Notes: generated from the sequence alone by a model not told the origin. DNA of 14,573 nt from JAKPCT01 sp029553165 (GCA_035359995.1 DAORZT010000063.1:1-14573), one strand, 5' to 3'; counted from the first letter of the stretch, positions 1 through 7,633 are shown. Translations and numbers: made by a program.

Positions 1-83
1 TCTGATTTATTATATCAGCCATTCTTGGTGTCTAGCAAATTGGAGTAAGGTCATTAGATCAAATTGTTGAATCCATTTATAGT

Positions 84-377
84 TTGGATGGAGATAAGCA
101 TAGTTATGTAATGTTAGCTCTGGAAGAAGATAGTGATGAAATGATGGTGGTAGGAGGGGGAGAGAATAATAAATATATATGTATGTATTATGATGGTGAT
201 GAATATTCTTTGATCAACCCCAGTGAGAAGTCTGATGCCAAGGTAGAAGTCTTGATGGGACAAATGTCGATCAGAAAAAAGTATGAGATTATCGATCTTG
301 AAAGTGTACTGTTAGCAGTTAAGACATATGCTGAAAGTGGGGAAATGGAAAAATCACTAACTTGGAAAAAGCTATAA
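84..377 (+). CDS. Imm1-family immunity protein, 5' end uncertain or degraded
   Basis: This 97-residue protein looks like an Imm1-family immunity protein, a family that neutralises polymorphic or contact-dependent toxins. What is seen: an acidic N-terminal part with LDGDKHSYVML, then VVGGGENNKYICMYYDG, then YSLINPSEKSDAKVEV, and a C-terminal DLESVLLAVKTYAESGEM segment, in the order and spacing typical of the family. The only usual start in frame is TTG at 84, with no ribosome binding site before it. The frame stays open back to a TAG at 33-35, and the added residues (QIGVRSLDQIVESIYS) also fit the family, so the true N-terminus probably lay further upstream and is lost or frameshifted. No toxin gene is visible in the window. 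Family call fairly sure from pattern; the functional state is unknown. Confidence 0.65.
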   Translation: MDGDKHSYVMLALEEDSDEMMVVGGGENNKYICMYYDGDEYSLINPSEKSDAKVEVLMGQMSIRKKYEIIDLESVLLAVKTYAESGEMEKSLTWKKL

Positions 378-439
378 TTAAATAGCTCATCACTTAGTAG
401 AATAGCTGCGTAATTGATACAAAAAGAATTTGCCAAGTG

Positions 440-475
440 AAAAAAAGGGGCGTTGTTTGATGGTAACGGCCCCTT
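440..475 (-). terminator. Rho-independent terminator of the SDR gene
   Basis: Read on the minus strand, AAGGGGCCGTT pairs with AACGCCCCTT (one bulged base) around a short loop and is followed by a run of T. It lies directly after the stop of the minus-strand SDR gene and probably ends that transcript. The plus-strand Imm1 gene ends about 60 bases away on the other side, and the plus-strand reading lacks a good T run. Confidence 0.8.
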
Positions 476-483
476 CTGAATTT

Positions 484-1479
484 TTACTGATGATTGTATT
501 TGGCAAGAATCAAATCCAACATCTGGTTCCATTCATCATCAACTTTGCAGTATTCCGGATGGGCTTCAAACCAGTTTATGGTTTCGCGGATCCCGTCGGA
601 GAACCGGACGGTAGCAACATAGTCGGGCACGAAACGTTTAATCTTGGTATTGTCAAAGATCGCGCTATGCGATTTATCACCCAAAAGTGAGCCTTTGAGT
701 TCCGGTACTACCGAACAGATAAAATCGGAAGAAATATGGATGAATTTGGCCTCGATTCCTGCTGCTTCTGCAATATATTGGTAAATCTGGTCCCAAGTAA
801 GGGCTTCATCAGAGGTAATATGAAAAGCATGTCCGATGGCGCTGAAGTTACCCATTAAACCGACAAACGCTTTGGCAAAGTCGGTATTATGGGTTATTGT
901 CCAGAGGGAGGTGCCGTCGCCATGAATGATGACAGGTTTGCCTTGCCGCATCCGCTCAATAATTGTCCACGGGTATTGCCAGCTGTTTAAGGCAGCGGGG
1001 ATCATTGTCAGCCCATAAGTCAGCGACGGGCGGACGATGGTGATTGGAAATCCTGATTCACGATAGTATTTCAGTAACAGCTCCTCACAGGCAATCTTGT
1101 CACGGGAGTATTGCCAATACGGGTTGGCTAGCGGTGTTGATTCGGTGATCAGGTAATGAGTGGCCGGTTTTTGATAAGCTGAGGCCGAACTGATAAAGAT
1201 AAACTGTTTCGTCCTACCGTTAAAGAGTTGGAAGTCGTTTTCGATGTGCTGTGGTTCATAAGCGATCCAGTCAACAACAACATCAAATTGGTGATCGGCC
1301 AATGCTTTTTTGGTCGCTTCAAGATTCCGAATATCAGCCTGGATCAATTTGGTTCCCGGAGGGATAAACTCTTGTTTCGTACCGCGGTTTAACATGTATA
1401 ATTCAATATTTCTGGTGATTGCTAATTTGGAAACAGCTTCACTGATTACTCCGGTCCCGCCAATAAACAGTACTTTCAA
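484..1479 (-). CDS. NAD(P)-dependent epimerase/dehydratase-like protein (extended SDR)
   Basis: A 331-residue extended short-chain dehydrogenase/reductase, the class acting on nucleotide sugars and similar substrates. The N-terminal Rossmann fold shows KVLFIGGTGVIS (residues 2-14) with Ser where the last glycine of GxxGxxG usually sits, a change common in one branch of this class. ADIRN (48-52) is the usual acidic turn, ISSASAY (96-102) carries the catalytic serine region, and YSRDK (124-128) is the YxxxK pair. IVRPSLTYG (148-156) is the substrate-domain motif. The start is TTG, chosen because AAAGGAGGT sits seven bases upstream. The gene lies 71 bases after the DUF4112 gene and may be transcribed with it. 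No sugar-pathway neighbour points to a substrate, so the reaction is unknown. Confidence 0.85.
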   Translation of the reverse strand: MKVLFIGGTGVISEAVSKLAITRNIELYMLNRGTKQEFIPPGTKLIQADIRNLEATKKALADHQFDVVVDWIAYEPQHIENDFQLFNGRTKQFIFISSASAYQKPATHYLITESTPLANPYWQYSRDKIACEELLLKYYRESGFPITIVRPSLTYGLTMIPAALNSWQYPWTIIERMRQGKPVIIHGDGTSLWTITHNTDFAKAFVGLMGNFSAIGHAFHITSDEALTWDQIYQYIAEAAGIEAKFIHISSDFICSVVPELKGSLLGDKSHSAIFDNTKIKRFVPDYVATVRFSDGIRETINWFEAHPEYCKVDDEWNQMLDLILAKYNHQ

Positions 1480-1486
1480 TCGGATA

Positions 1487-1495
1487 ACCTCCTTT
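1487..1495 (-). promoter_or_regulatory. Strong ribosome binding site fixing a TTG start
   Basis: On the minus strand AAAGGAGGT precedes TTG at 1479 by seven bases. There is no ATG at a comparable position, so this site decides the start of the SDR gene. Confidence 0.85.
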
Positions 1496-1550
1496 GAAAA
1501 ATAATTTTGCTTTAATTGTACAAAAAGATTATTCTTTAAAAGCTAGGATT

Positions 1551-2045
1551 TTAACCCTGACGAAGATGAATCAAGCCAACTAAATAACTGATGAGCTTCC
1601 AGATGACAAGAATGAACAATACAAGAATTAGAGTCATTAGAATTAAAAAACCAATTATCAGTCTGCGTCCCGAGCCCTGATGGCGTCCTTCTTCCAAGTG
1701 TTCCCGCAGTAGTTTTAGATTGCGTTGGTTTGGCTTAAAAGAAAAATCGAACAGATCGCCAATCACAGGAATACTGCCGATGATAAAATCTAAAAAGATG
1801 TTTCCAGCCATCATTATCAAGACTTTTTGGCTGATCCTGTATTTTAAAAATGTGATTAGCATAATTATTGAGATTAACGCGCTGAAGGCATCACCTGCTC
1901 CCGGAAGTAACCCTAATAGAGGGTCTAAACCAAAACGAAGTTTGGTTCCGGGAATTCTAAATAAATCATCCATCAAAAAAGCTAAATTATCTATTAATTT
2001 AAATTCGGGGACAGATTTAATTTGCCCTTCTGATTTTTGCTTCAT
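1551..2045 (-). CDS. DUF4112-family membrane protein
   Basis: A 164-residue protein matching the DUF4112 family, whose function is not known. Visible motifs are FLMDDLFRIPGT (23-34), GLDPLLGLLPGAGD (39-52) and SIPVIGDLFDFSF (91-103), followed by KPNQRN (104-109). These glycine/proline/aspartate motifs flank a hydrophobic segment at about 54-68, and a second strong hydrophobic stretch runs from about 129 to 157, so the protein is probably in the membrane with a charged linker (110-127) between. The ATG at 2045 has no clear ribosome binding site. The frame is open a further 13 codons upstream with no better start, so the start is less certain than for the neighbours. Family call strong; role unknown. 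Confidence 0.8.
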   Translation of the reverse strand: MKQKSEGQIKSVPEFKLIDNLAFLMDDLFRIPGTKLRFGLDPLLGLLPGAGDAFSALISIIMLITFLKYRISQKVLIMMAGNIFLDFIIGSIPVIGDLFDFSFKPNQRNLKLLREHLEEGRHQGSGRRLIIGFLILMTLILVLFILVIWKLISYLVGLIHLRQG

Positions 2046-2118
2046 AGTTGATAATATTCGTTTCGTACCGCAAAAATATTTCAGCGGTTATTTGAACAGC
2101 AGTTTCCATAAGTAAATA

Positions 2119-2146
2119 AAAAATGATGTTTTACAACATCATTTTT
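2119..2146 (-). terminator. Hairpin terminator after the hemerythrin gene
   Basis: A perfect 12-bp inverted repeat, AAAAATGATGTT and AACATCATTTTT, with a four-base loop. Read on the minus strand it follows the hemerythrin stop codon by about 20 bases and continues into more T residues (TTTTTTATTTA). The stem is AT-rich, so efficiency is uncertain. It separates the hemerythrin transcript from the DUF4112 gene downstream. Confidence 0.7.
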
Positions 2147-2165
2147 AGCGGTATCATAATAAGAA

Positions 2166-2576
2166 TTACGCCAAGCGGTCTTTTAAGTAACTACCCATGG
2201 ATTGATCAGCGCGAGATATATGTTCAGTCAGTAACTGACTTATCGTACGATACATGGTCAGAAATAACTGTTTATTAACGCCTTTCTTCTTAAATTCTTT
2301 TTTAAGTTCCTTATAATTGTCTAAAAACAGACGATGTTCGTGCTGATGCTCTTCAAAATTGGGATAATGATGCTTTTTCATTAATTGTTCTTCATTTTTG
2401 AAGGTTGGAACAGTATGGTTGTCAATGAAATCGATGATCATTTTAAAGCGTTCTTCTTCGAGGTTCGTGTTGAAAGAACTATGAAATTTACCTAGCAGAT
2501 CCAACATCTGTTGATGATGTTGATCAATAGATTCAATCCCAATCTGTATTAAATCTTGTCTCCAGTAAACAGCCAA
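2166..2576 (-). CDS. Bacteriohemerythrin with one iron-ligand histidine replaced
   Basis: A 136-residue, single-domain bacteriohemerythrin. The family binds O2 at a di-iron site in a four-helix bundle and in anaerobes is thought to scavenge, sense or deliver oxygen. Family marks visible: an N-terminal aromatic (W5), IDQHH (17-21, ligand His21), EEQLM (62-66, ligand Glu62), YPNFEEHQHEH (71-81, ligands His77 and His81), and HISRAD (119-124, ligands His119 and Asp124). The second ligand should be the His of an HFxxEE motif, but here the sequence reads TFKNEE with Thr58; one turn earlier, His54 stands where a Tyr is common. So six of seven ligands are kept. The start is TTG with GGAGGT eight bases upstream. 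The gene has its own promoter and terminator and is probably monocistronic. Confidence 0.9.
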   Translation of the reverse strand: MAVYWRQDLIQIGIESIDQHHQQMLDLLGKFHSSFNTNLEEERFKMIIDFIDNHTVPTFKNEEQLMKKHHYPNFEEHQHEHRLFLDNYKELKKEFKKKGVNKQLFLTMYRTISQLLTEHISRADQSMGSYLKDRLA

Positions 2577-2584
2577 TTTAACAA

Positions 2585-2590
2585 ACCTCC
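2585..2590 (-). promoter_or_regulatory. Ribosome binding site fixing the TTG start of bacteriohemerythrin
   Basis: GGAGGT on the minus strand, eight bases before TTG at 2576. The protein start it gives (MAVYWRQDL) carries the expected N-terminal Trp of the family, which supports the choice. Confidence 0.8.
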
Positions 2591-2616
2591 AACATAAATT
2601 TTATTCTCTCTAGTAA

Positions 2617-2645
2617 ATTATAATTTGATTCTTATTCTAAAACAA
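2617..2645 (-). promoter_or_regulatory. Sigma-A-type promoter of the bacteriohemerythrin gene
   Basis: On the minus strand TTGTTT (2640-2645) and a perfect TATAAT (2617-2622) are separated by exactly 17 bases. Transcription would begin near 2610 and give a leader of about 35 bases holding the ribosome binding site. The spacer contains the direct repeat AGAATA-AGAATC, which resembles half of a PerR box but is not palindromic. The rest of 2577-2822 is AT-rich with no gene. A weak five-bp hairpin with a T run at 2733-2750 (minus strand) may end the CapA transcript. Confidence 0.7.
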
Positions 2646-2822
2646 TAGCAAATACTAATTGTTTGTAAAATGTTTTCACGAAATTTACTAGTTTGAAATA
2701 TTTTTTTAATATATTCTATGTTAGTAGTCGGCAAAAAAAGTACTTTACTTAATATGTCACCTAAAAATAAATAATTAACATTTTGTAACAAGATGATGGA
2801 AAATAAAGGTAATAATTTTAGA

Positions 2823-3998
2823 TTACTTGCTTTGGTTTGTCCAACTTTGTAACAATTGCTGGGTATCATTCCATACTTCAGTATATTGTCTTCGTTTTTC
2901 AGGATTCATTGCAGGATCATCACCGGAATAGTGCGGCCCGGTAACTTTAAGGATCCGGTATTGATACTTGCCTTCGGTTAAGTAGCGATTAACCCAGACC
3001 GGTAAGTGACTAATTTCATCAATTATTATTCCTGGTTTGTCAGGCTCTTTGACCAGTTTCAATGTTAAAATTAGGCCGCAATCACTGTAGCGCCATTGTT
3101 GGTTTGAGAGGAAATTACCCAGCGAATAGGCGATAAAACAGCGACGTTTATTACCGTTTGAATCGGTGTATTCCCTAAATTCATAAGGTTGAATTACATG
3201 GACATGACTGCCTAAAATAATATCGACTCCAATTTCAATTAATTTATTGATAATTTGATGTTGTTCGGCTGACGGAATCCGTTGATACTCGGTACCGGTA
3301 TGTAAGGCTAAAATAACAGCGTCAGCGCCTGCGGCTTTTACTTTCTTGATCTCTTCTGCTAGGAGGTCAATATTATTGTAATTAAGTGTGTTCAACATCC
3401 ATTCCTTACCGGGTGGGACGCGGATTCCATTAGTTGAAGTGGTATATGAGAAGAACGCTAAGTTGATGCCGTTGATTGATTTAAAGTAATAGCGTGGGTC
3501 GCTTTCATTAATTCGTAATCCGGTCTGCGGCAGATCAATTTGATTGAGGTAATTGACAGTACTGGTAATCCCGGGGATCCCTTTGTCCATTGAATGATTA
3601 TGGGCCGTAAAGACCAGATCAATTCCGATCTTTTTTAAAGAGTCGGTGATTGAGCCCGGAGCATTAAAAGTAGGGTATCCCGTGTAATCTTTACCAGGAG
3701 CTTCGAGTGGAGTTTCCAAAACGGCAGTTGCAAAATCAGCGTTCATAAAAATATCGTTGACTTCAGTAAAGATGGGATCAAAGTTATAAGATTTGGTAGC
3801 CTGATTGTAAGCTGACTTAACAATCGGTGTGTGCATGATGATATCACCGGCAGCAACAAGCGTCACACTTGGAGGAGGCGGAGTTGTCTGGGTGGTTACC
3901 GGTGATTCATTTGAGTTCACTGGTTGGCGGTAAAAAGTTGCCAGAGTTATTACTGAGAATAATGAAACTATTAAAATAACGATAAGAACTTTTTTCAC
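2823..3998 (-). CDS. CapA-family (PGA synthesis type) secreted or membrane-anchored protein
   Basis: A 391-residue protein of the CapA family, a calcineurin-like metallophosphatase fold named for poly-gamma-glutamate capsule synthesis but found widely without capsule genes. The first 22 residues form a signal peptide or signal anchor (two Lys, then VLIVILIVSLFSVITLA), with no lipobox Cys. A Thr/Pro-rich linker (34-43) follows. Family motifs: AAGDIIMH (49-56), LETPLEAPG (94-102), TAHNHSMDKG (131-140), ALHTGTEY (231-238), GSHVHVIQP (263-271) and AYSLGNF (290-296). The enzyme part therefore works outside the cytoplasm. The start is GTG with AGGAG five bases upstream. No capB/capC partners are nearby, so a poly-glutamate role is not supported here. 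Substrate unknown. Confidence 0.85.
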   Translation of the reverse strand: MKKVLIVILIVSLFSVITLATFYRQPVNSNESPVTTQTTPPPPSVTLVAAGDIIMHTPIVKSAYNQATKSYNFDPIFTEVNDIFMNADFATAVLETPLEAPGKDYTGYPTFNAPGSITDSLKKIGIDLVFTAHNHSMDKGIPGITSTVNYLNQIDLPQTGLRINESDPRYYFKSINGINLAFFSYTTSTNGIRVPPGKEWMLNTLNYNNIDLLAEEIKKVKAAGADAVILALHTGTEYQRIPSAEQHQIINKLIEIGVDIILGSHVHVIQPYEFREYTDSNGNKRRCFIAYSLGNFLSNQQWRYSDCGLILTLKLVKEPDKPGIIIDEISHLPVWVNRYLTEGKYQYRILKVTGPHYSGDDPAMNPEKRRQYTEVWNDTQQLLQSWTNQSK

Positions 3999-4116
3999 TT
4001 TGACTCCTAAATCTGATTCGAAACTGAAAATTAACTGTATTAATTGGAATATTTTATAGTAAAGATTCGGTAATAGTAGGAAAAACTTTAGTTTTAATTA
4101 TAGATTTTTTGTAGAT

Positions 4117-5070
4117 TTAATTGCAAGTGGTTTTGCGAAATTTTGCTAAGAAAAATCCTTCATAGAGCTCTGATGGAATTACAGTTAATGATTTCGGCCC
4201 TTTGGTATTAGGAGCAGGATTAGCTAAAGTAGCACCAATTAAGTTGAGTTGAATCGGTTCCATTATTAATTGTTCCTGATATTGCTCCAATGCCCAATCA
4301 ACAATAGCTTCATTTTCTTCACGCATTAACGAGCAGGTGGAATAGACTAAGAGACCGCCGGGTTTCAAAGCCCGGAAAGCAGCTTCAAAAAGTTTTTTTT
4401 GTTCACGTGAGAATTCACGCAGCCGTTTACAGGACCAACCGCGGTATGTTTGGGGATTTTCCAGTGCGAATAAACCGGTACCGCTGCATGGCGCATCAAG
4501 TAAGACAGAGTCAAAGAAGTCATTCCATTTTGGTTCCAAACGTTTACCATCCTGTACCTGGATTTCAATAATACTGGCACCTTGGCGTTCTACGTTAAAT
4601 TTCAGGCGTTCGGCACGAATGGGATTTAATTCGTTTGCCAGTAAAAAGCCGGTATTTTTCATTAGCGCTGCCAGTTGCGTGCTTTTTCCTCCGGGTGCGG
4701 CAGTTAGATCTAATACTGTTTGTTCCGGTTTGGGGTCAAGAACCAGTGGTGGCAACATACTGGAAAGACTTTGGAGATAGATCTGGCCATCCTGGTATAG
4801 TTGATGAGTCTCCAAGTCTTTTTCACGATGTGAACGAATGATTAATGCATCTTCATACCAGAGGACTCTTTCAAATTTGATATTGTCGCGACGGAAGACC
4901 TCCATCACTTCCCGGACATTAGTTTTGATCCGGTTAATTCTTAATGTTACCGGACGTTTTACCATAAATCCGGCCAAGATTTTTTCCAGCGTCCGGGGCT
5001 CAAATTGGGTGGAGATTGTCTCAATAAATTCCTCAGGTAATCGTTGATAGAGTTTTTTAAACGAACGCAT
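4117..5070 (-). CDS. NOL1/NOP2/sun (RsmB/RsmF-type) RNA m5C methyltransferase
   Basis: A 317-residue S-adenosylmethionine-dependent RNA cytosine-5 methyltransferase, acting on rRNA or tRNA in the cytoplasm. The N-terminal part (about 1-110) is the family's RNA-binding lead-in, with RPVTLRINRIKT (39-50). The catalytic domain shows motif I VLDLTAAPGGKS (119-130), the acidic NELNP (146-150), motif IV LLDAPCSGTG (190-199) with Cys195, and motif VI VYSTCS (242-247) with Cys246, the pair used for covalent catalysis and product release. At 317 residues it lacks the NusB-like domain of long RsmB proteins and the C-terminal PUA-like extension of RsmF, so it is the short form common in Gram-positives. 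ATG start with AGAGGT before it. The target base cannot be told from the sequence. Confidence 0.9.
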   Translation of the reverse strand: MRSFKKLYQRLPEEFIETISTQFEPRTLEKILAGFMVKRPVTLRINRIKTNVREVMEVFRRDNIKFERVLWYEDALIIRSHREKDLETHQLYQDGQIYLQSLSSMLPPLVLDPKPEQTVLDLTAAPGGKSTQLAALMKNTGFLLANELNPIRAERLKFNVERQGASIIEIQVQDGKRLEPKWNDFFDSVLLDAPCSGTGLFALENPQTYRGWSCKRLREFSREQKKLFEAAFRALKPGGLLVYSTCSLMREENEAIVDWALEQYQEQLIMEPIQLNLIGATLANPAPNTKGPKSLTVIPSELYEGFFLAKFRKTTCN

Positions 5071-5103
5071 CTATAACCTCTGAATGGTTTTTCGGTGGCA
5101 ATG

Positions 5104-5124
5104 AAAAAGGGCTTGCGCCCTTTC
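5104..5124 (-). terminator. Rho-independent terminator of the CoA-ligase fusion gene
   Basis: AAAGGGC and GCCCTTT form a seven-bp stem around a GCAA tetraloop on the minus strand, running into TTTTT. It lies about 16 bases after the stop of the CoA-ligase gene and so separates it from the RNA methyltransferase gene downstream. Confidence 0.85.
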
Positions 5125-5139
5125 GTTGTTTGATTAAAA

Positions 5140-7377
5140 TTAAGCTTTGTAGGCTACAAAAGCCTCCAGTGATTTGATTGCCGAACGAATATCATTGTAA
5201 ACCGGCAATCGGTTCTCTTCAAGGATGGAGACGAAAGATTGATAATAACGGCCTGCATTAACAGAGATTACTATTGGCTTATCATATTGTTTGCTTAATG
5301 CGACTAATTTATTAGCAATACTGTTAGCGTCATAGCAATTTTCTGCGGCAGTCTTTAAAGAAGCTGCGTGAGGAACAATTGCTACCAGGACACAATCTAC
5401 TCCTTCATCTTCAAGAATAGCTTCTACTGAGTCGGCATATGTCTGATCATCGGCCATTGGTGTAATATCAAAGAATGGAGAGTCAGTAGTTACCAAATCA
5501 TGATTGTTGATCTTTTTCAGTTTTTCCATAGTTTCCGGGCTCAGTTGCGCTTGTTGCAAATTTTCCAACTCGTCATTTCTGACAATGGATTCAAAACCGG
5601 CATTGACGACACCGGCAATGCGGACACCAAGCGGACGTTTTTTGGCTAACAAAGCAAAAGTTTTGGTTAAATCATAATATTCTTCAATATTGTTGGCTAA
5701 GATAATCCCAGCTTGTTGACAAGCTGCTTTGAATACATCAGAATTACCTATCATCGAACCTGGATGAGAAGCAGCCGAAACGCTGGTTTCAGTACGTCCG
5801 GTATAAAGAATGATTGGTTTGTTGATCGAAGTTGCTGTTTGGAAGAATAAACGTCCTTCACCAGGATCTAAGCTTTCAAGGTAAAGCGAAATAACATCAA
5901 TTGAGCTTACCTTGGCAAAATAGGCCAGTAAATCAGAGATATTGACGTCCAGTTTATTGCCGAAGCTTACAATTGCTTTAATTATTCTGGTGTTTTGCAG
6001 TTTATCAATTGCCGTAACTGCCAAGGCGCCACTTTGAGTTAGCAGTGCCGTGTTGCTGACCGGTAAATATTTAATATGTAAGCGTTGGTCTTCGATGAAC
6101 AGGGTATTTAAGCCACTGTTGCTGTTATCCGGAGCAAAAAAGACACCCTTACAGTTAGGCCCAATTACTCTGACATCCGGAGGCATTAGAGTTTTAAGCC
6201 GTTTTACAAAGTCTTGATATTTAAATTCCGGTGGTATTCCTGAGGTTATGATTAATGCATCAAGCATTTGCGGCCGTAGCTCAAAGGTAAAGTCAATTGT
6301 CTGATATGATGGGGCAGCATAGATTACTAAGTCGATGTTTTCCGGAATGTGTTCCAGTTTTTGATAAAGTGGATAAATCTTGCCTTTGATCTCAATCTCT
6401 CCGCCTTTGGGGTTAACAAAATAAATATCGTTACGGTTCATCTCCAGTAATGAATCAGCAATCTCTTTTCCGATGTTTAATTTGTTGGGTTCTGAGGAAG
6501 AAATACCGACAATGGCAATTCCTTTAGGATGAAAGAATTTATCAATTTTGTTGGTATTAACCTGCGGTACTGCTACTGTCAAATCTGCATCATTAACCGG
6601 CTTAAATTCAGCAGCTCCGCTAATTGCAACAAAGCGGCTGTCACTGCTGAAGGCAAATGGATTTACCTCAAATGATTTAAAGGTATAACGGGGTTGCTGG
6701 GACGCTATAAAAGAGTAAGTATAAGCTAATTTACTGATTAGAGAGGCGGTTTTGGACATTAGTTCCAGATATTCCAGTTTCCCCATTTGCTGATATTTAT
6801 GTTTAATCTTCAAGTTTTGCAACATCTTATGTGCAACATCAGCTTCGAATGGTGGTATATAAAGATTGGCAGGGCTAAAATATTTGGCGAAAAATTCAGC
6901 ATCGTCGCCACCTTTACTTAAAGTTAATACCGGACCGAAAGCCGGATCATCCTTAAAGCCCAATAAGATTTCCGAACCTAAAGCTTGAGTGTGTTCGATA
7001 TATTCGACGATTAGATAACCGCGGATTTTCGGTTGGTCGTTATATCCAAAGTTTGATAAAACCTCTTCTTTCATGCGGTTTAAGAGATATTGGATGTATT
7101 GATAATCACCGTTAGTGGCTTTTTTAACGCCACCGACTGACTGTTTACGACTGATATTGGGAGAAATTACTTTTAATATTAACTGATTTCCAAATTCGTT
7201 TAATGTTTCAGGAAGCACCTTTTGTGGATCTTCAATAAAAATATATTTGGGGACGTCAACACCAATTGCTTTGAGAATCTCATAAACTTCATATTCATAT
7301 AAGGATTGACGTCCTTCGTTGGTAGCATTCTCTAAAATATTATCTATGGTTGTAATCGTTTCACTGTTAAAAAACAT
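5140..7377 (-). CDS. Fused ADP-forming acyl-CoA synthetase (acetate-CoA ligase family), ATP-grasp first
   Basis: A 745-residue protein of the NDP-forming acyl-CoA synthetase superfamily. Active members convert acyl-CoA, ADP and phosphate to acid, CoA and ATP, a fermentative energy step. The order is ATP-grasp (beta-type, about 15-265), then CoA-binding (about 275-410, starting FFHPKGIAIVG), then the two ligase domains (about 440-745). Visible: LLTQSGALA (445-453), SFGNKLDVNISDLL (471-484), ASHPGSMIG (536-544) with the expected phospho-His538, and FEVNP (236-240). Odd points: the ATP-grasp HK..GGV motif reads SRKQSVGGV (76-84), so the second, beta-type histidine is Arg77; SHTG is SHPG; and the usual NGGG-type motif is NAGFE (592-596). 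The ATG has AGGGGTGG upstream. Single gene with its own terminator. Family sure, activity uncertain. Confidence 0.8.
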   Translation of the reverse strand: MFFNSETITTIDNILENATNEGRQSLYEYEVYEILKAIGVDVPKYIFIEDPQKVLPETLNEFGNQLILKVISPNISRKQSVGGVKKATNGDYQYIQYLLNRMKEEVLSNFGYNDQPKIRGYLIVEYIEHTQALGSEILLGFKDDPAFGPVLTLSKGGDDAEFFAKYFSPANLYIPPFEADVAHKMLQNLKIKHKYQQMGKLEYLELMSKTASLISKLAYTYSFIASQQPRYTFKSFEVNPFAFSSDSRFVAISGAAEFKPVNDADLTVAVPQVNTNKIDKFFHPKGIAIVGISSSEPNKLNIGKEIADSLLEMNRNDIYFVNPKGGEIEIKGKIYPLYQKLEHIPENIDLVIYAAPSYQTIDFTFELRPQMLDALIITSGIPPEFKYQDFVKRLKTLMPPDVRVIGPNCKGVFFAPDNSNSGLNTLFIEDQRLHIKYLPVSNTALLTQSGALAVTAIDKLQNTRIIKAIVSFGNKLDVNISDLLAYFAKVSSIDVISLYLESLDPGEGRLFFQTATSINKPIILYTGRTETSVSAASHPGSMIGNSDVFKAACQQAGIILANNIEEYYDLTKTFALLAKKRPLGVRIAGVVNAGFESIVRNDELENLQQAQLSPETMEKLKKINNHDLVTTDSPFFDITPMADDQTYADSVEAILEDEGVDCVLVAIVPHAASLKTAAENCYDANSIANKLVALSKQYDKPIVISVNAGRYYQSFVSILEENRLPVYNDIRSAIKSLEAFVAYKA

Positions 7378-7633
7378 AAAGCCACCCCTTCGTAAAATTA
7401 GCTTAGAATGGTTGAATTGGAAAAATAATATTTCAATTATATTTTACAACGTATTTCAGAATATTTAAACGTTTTTTAACTTTTTTTTTCAATAAGGTTG
7501 TTTTGCCAGTTGCCAAAGCCAAGATCATATTAATAATTTTATGAAATATTTAAGGGATAATTTCTGGAATGACTTAAAAACTGTGGTAAAATAGTGCCAG
7601 TGGAGTCAACGAACTGTTTTGTGAGGTGAAAAG
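7378..7633. other. Divergent intergenic region between the CoA-ligase gene and recQ
   Basis: 256 AT-rich bases with no gene. For the minus-strand gene a perfect TATAAT lies at 7436-7441 but no convincing -35 box precedes it at 17 bases. On the plus strand a run of nine T at about 7482-7490 is not preceded by a stem and is not a terminator. The recQ promoter is listed separately. No strong inverted repeat was found. Confidence 0.6.
7564..7592 (+). promoter_or_regulatory. Candidate extended -10 promoter of recQ
   Basis: TAAAAT at 7587-7592 is directly preceded by TGG, giving an extended -10 (TGn). A weak -35, CTGGAA, lies 17 bases further up. The start site would be near 7599, leaving a leader of about 35 bases with GAGGTG six bases before the ATG. 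Confidence 0.5.

Noticed and set aside
188..532. Minus-strand open frame of 114 codons
   Set aside because: It lies opposite the Imm1 gene and runs into the terminator and SDR end; no ribosome binding site and no recognisable family.
1374..2071. 12-base repeat GTTTCGTACCGC at 1374-1385 and 2060-2071
   Set aside because: One copy is inside SDR coding sequence and the other in front of the DUF4112 gene; only two copies, with no flanking similarity, so probably chance.
2623..2647. Possible PerR or Fur box in the hemerythrin promoter
   Set aside because: The sequence is a direct repeat (AGAATA-AGAATC); the second half matches the PerR palindrome at too few positions.
2618..2869. Minus-strand open frame of 83 codons after the CapA gene
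   Set aside because: It overlaps the hemerythrin promoter and the 3' end of the CapA gene in another frame; composition is that of AT-rich intergenic DNA.
4081..4094. Inverted repeat AAAACT/AGTTTT between the RNA methyltransferase and CapA genes
   Set aside because: The loop is only two bases and the stem is AT-rich; not convincing as a terminator.
4365..4841. Extra open frames within the RNA methyltransferase gene
   Set aside because: Shadows of a well-supported gene on both strands; no independent evidence.
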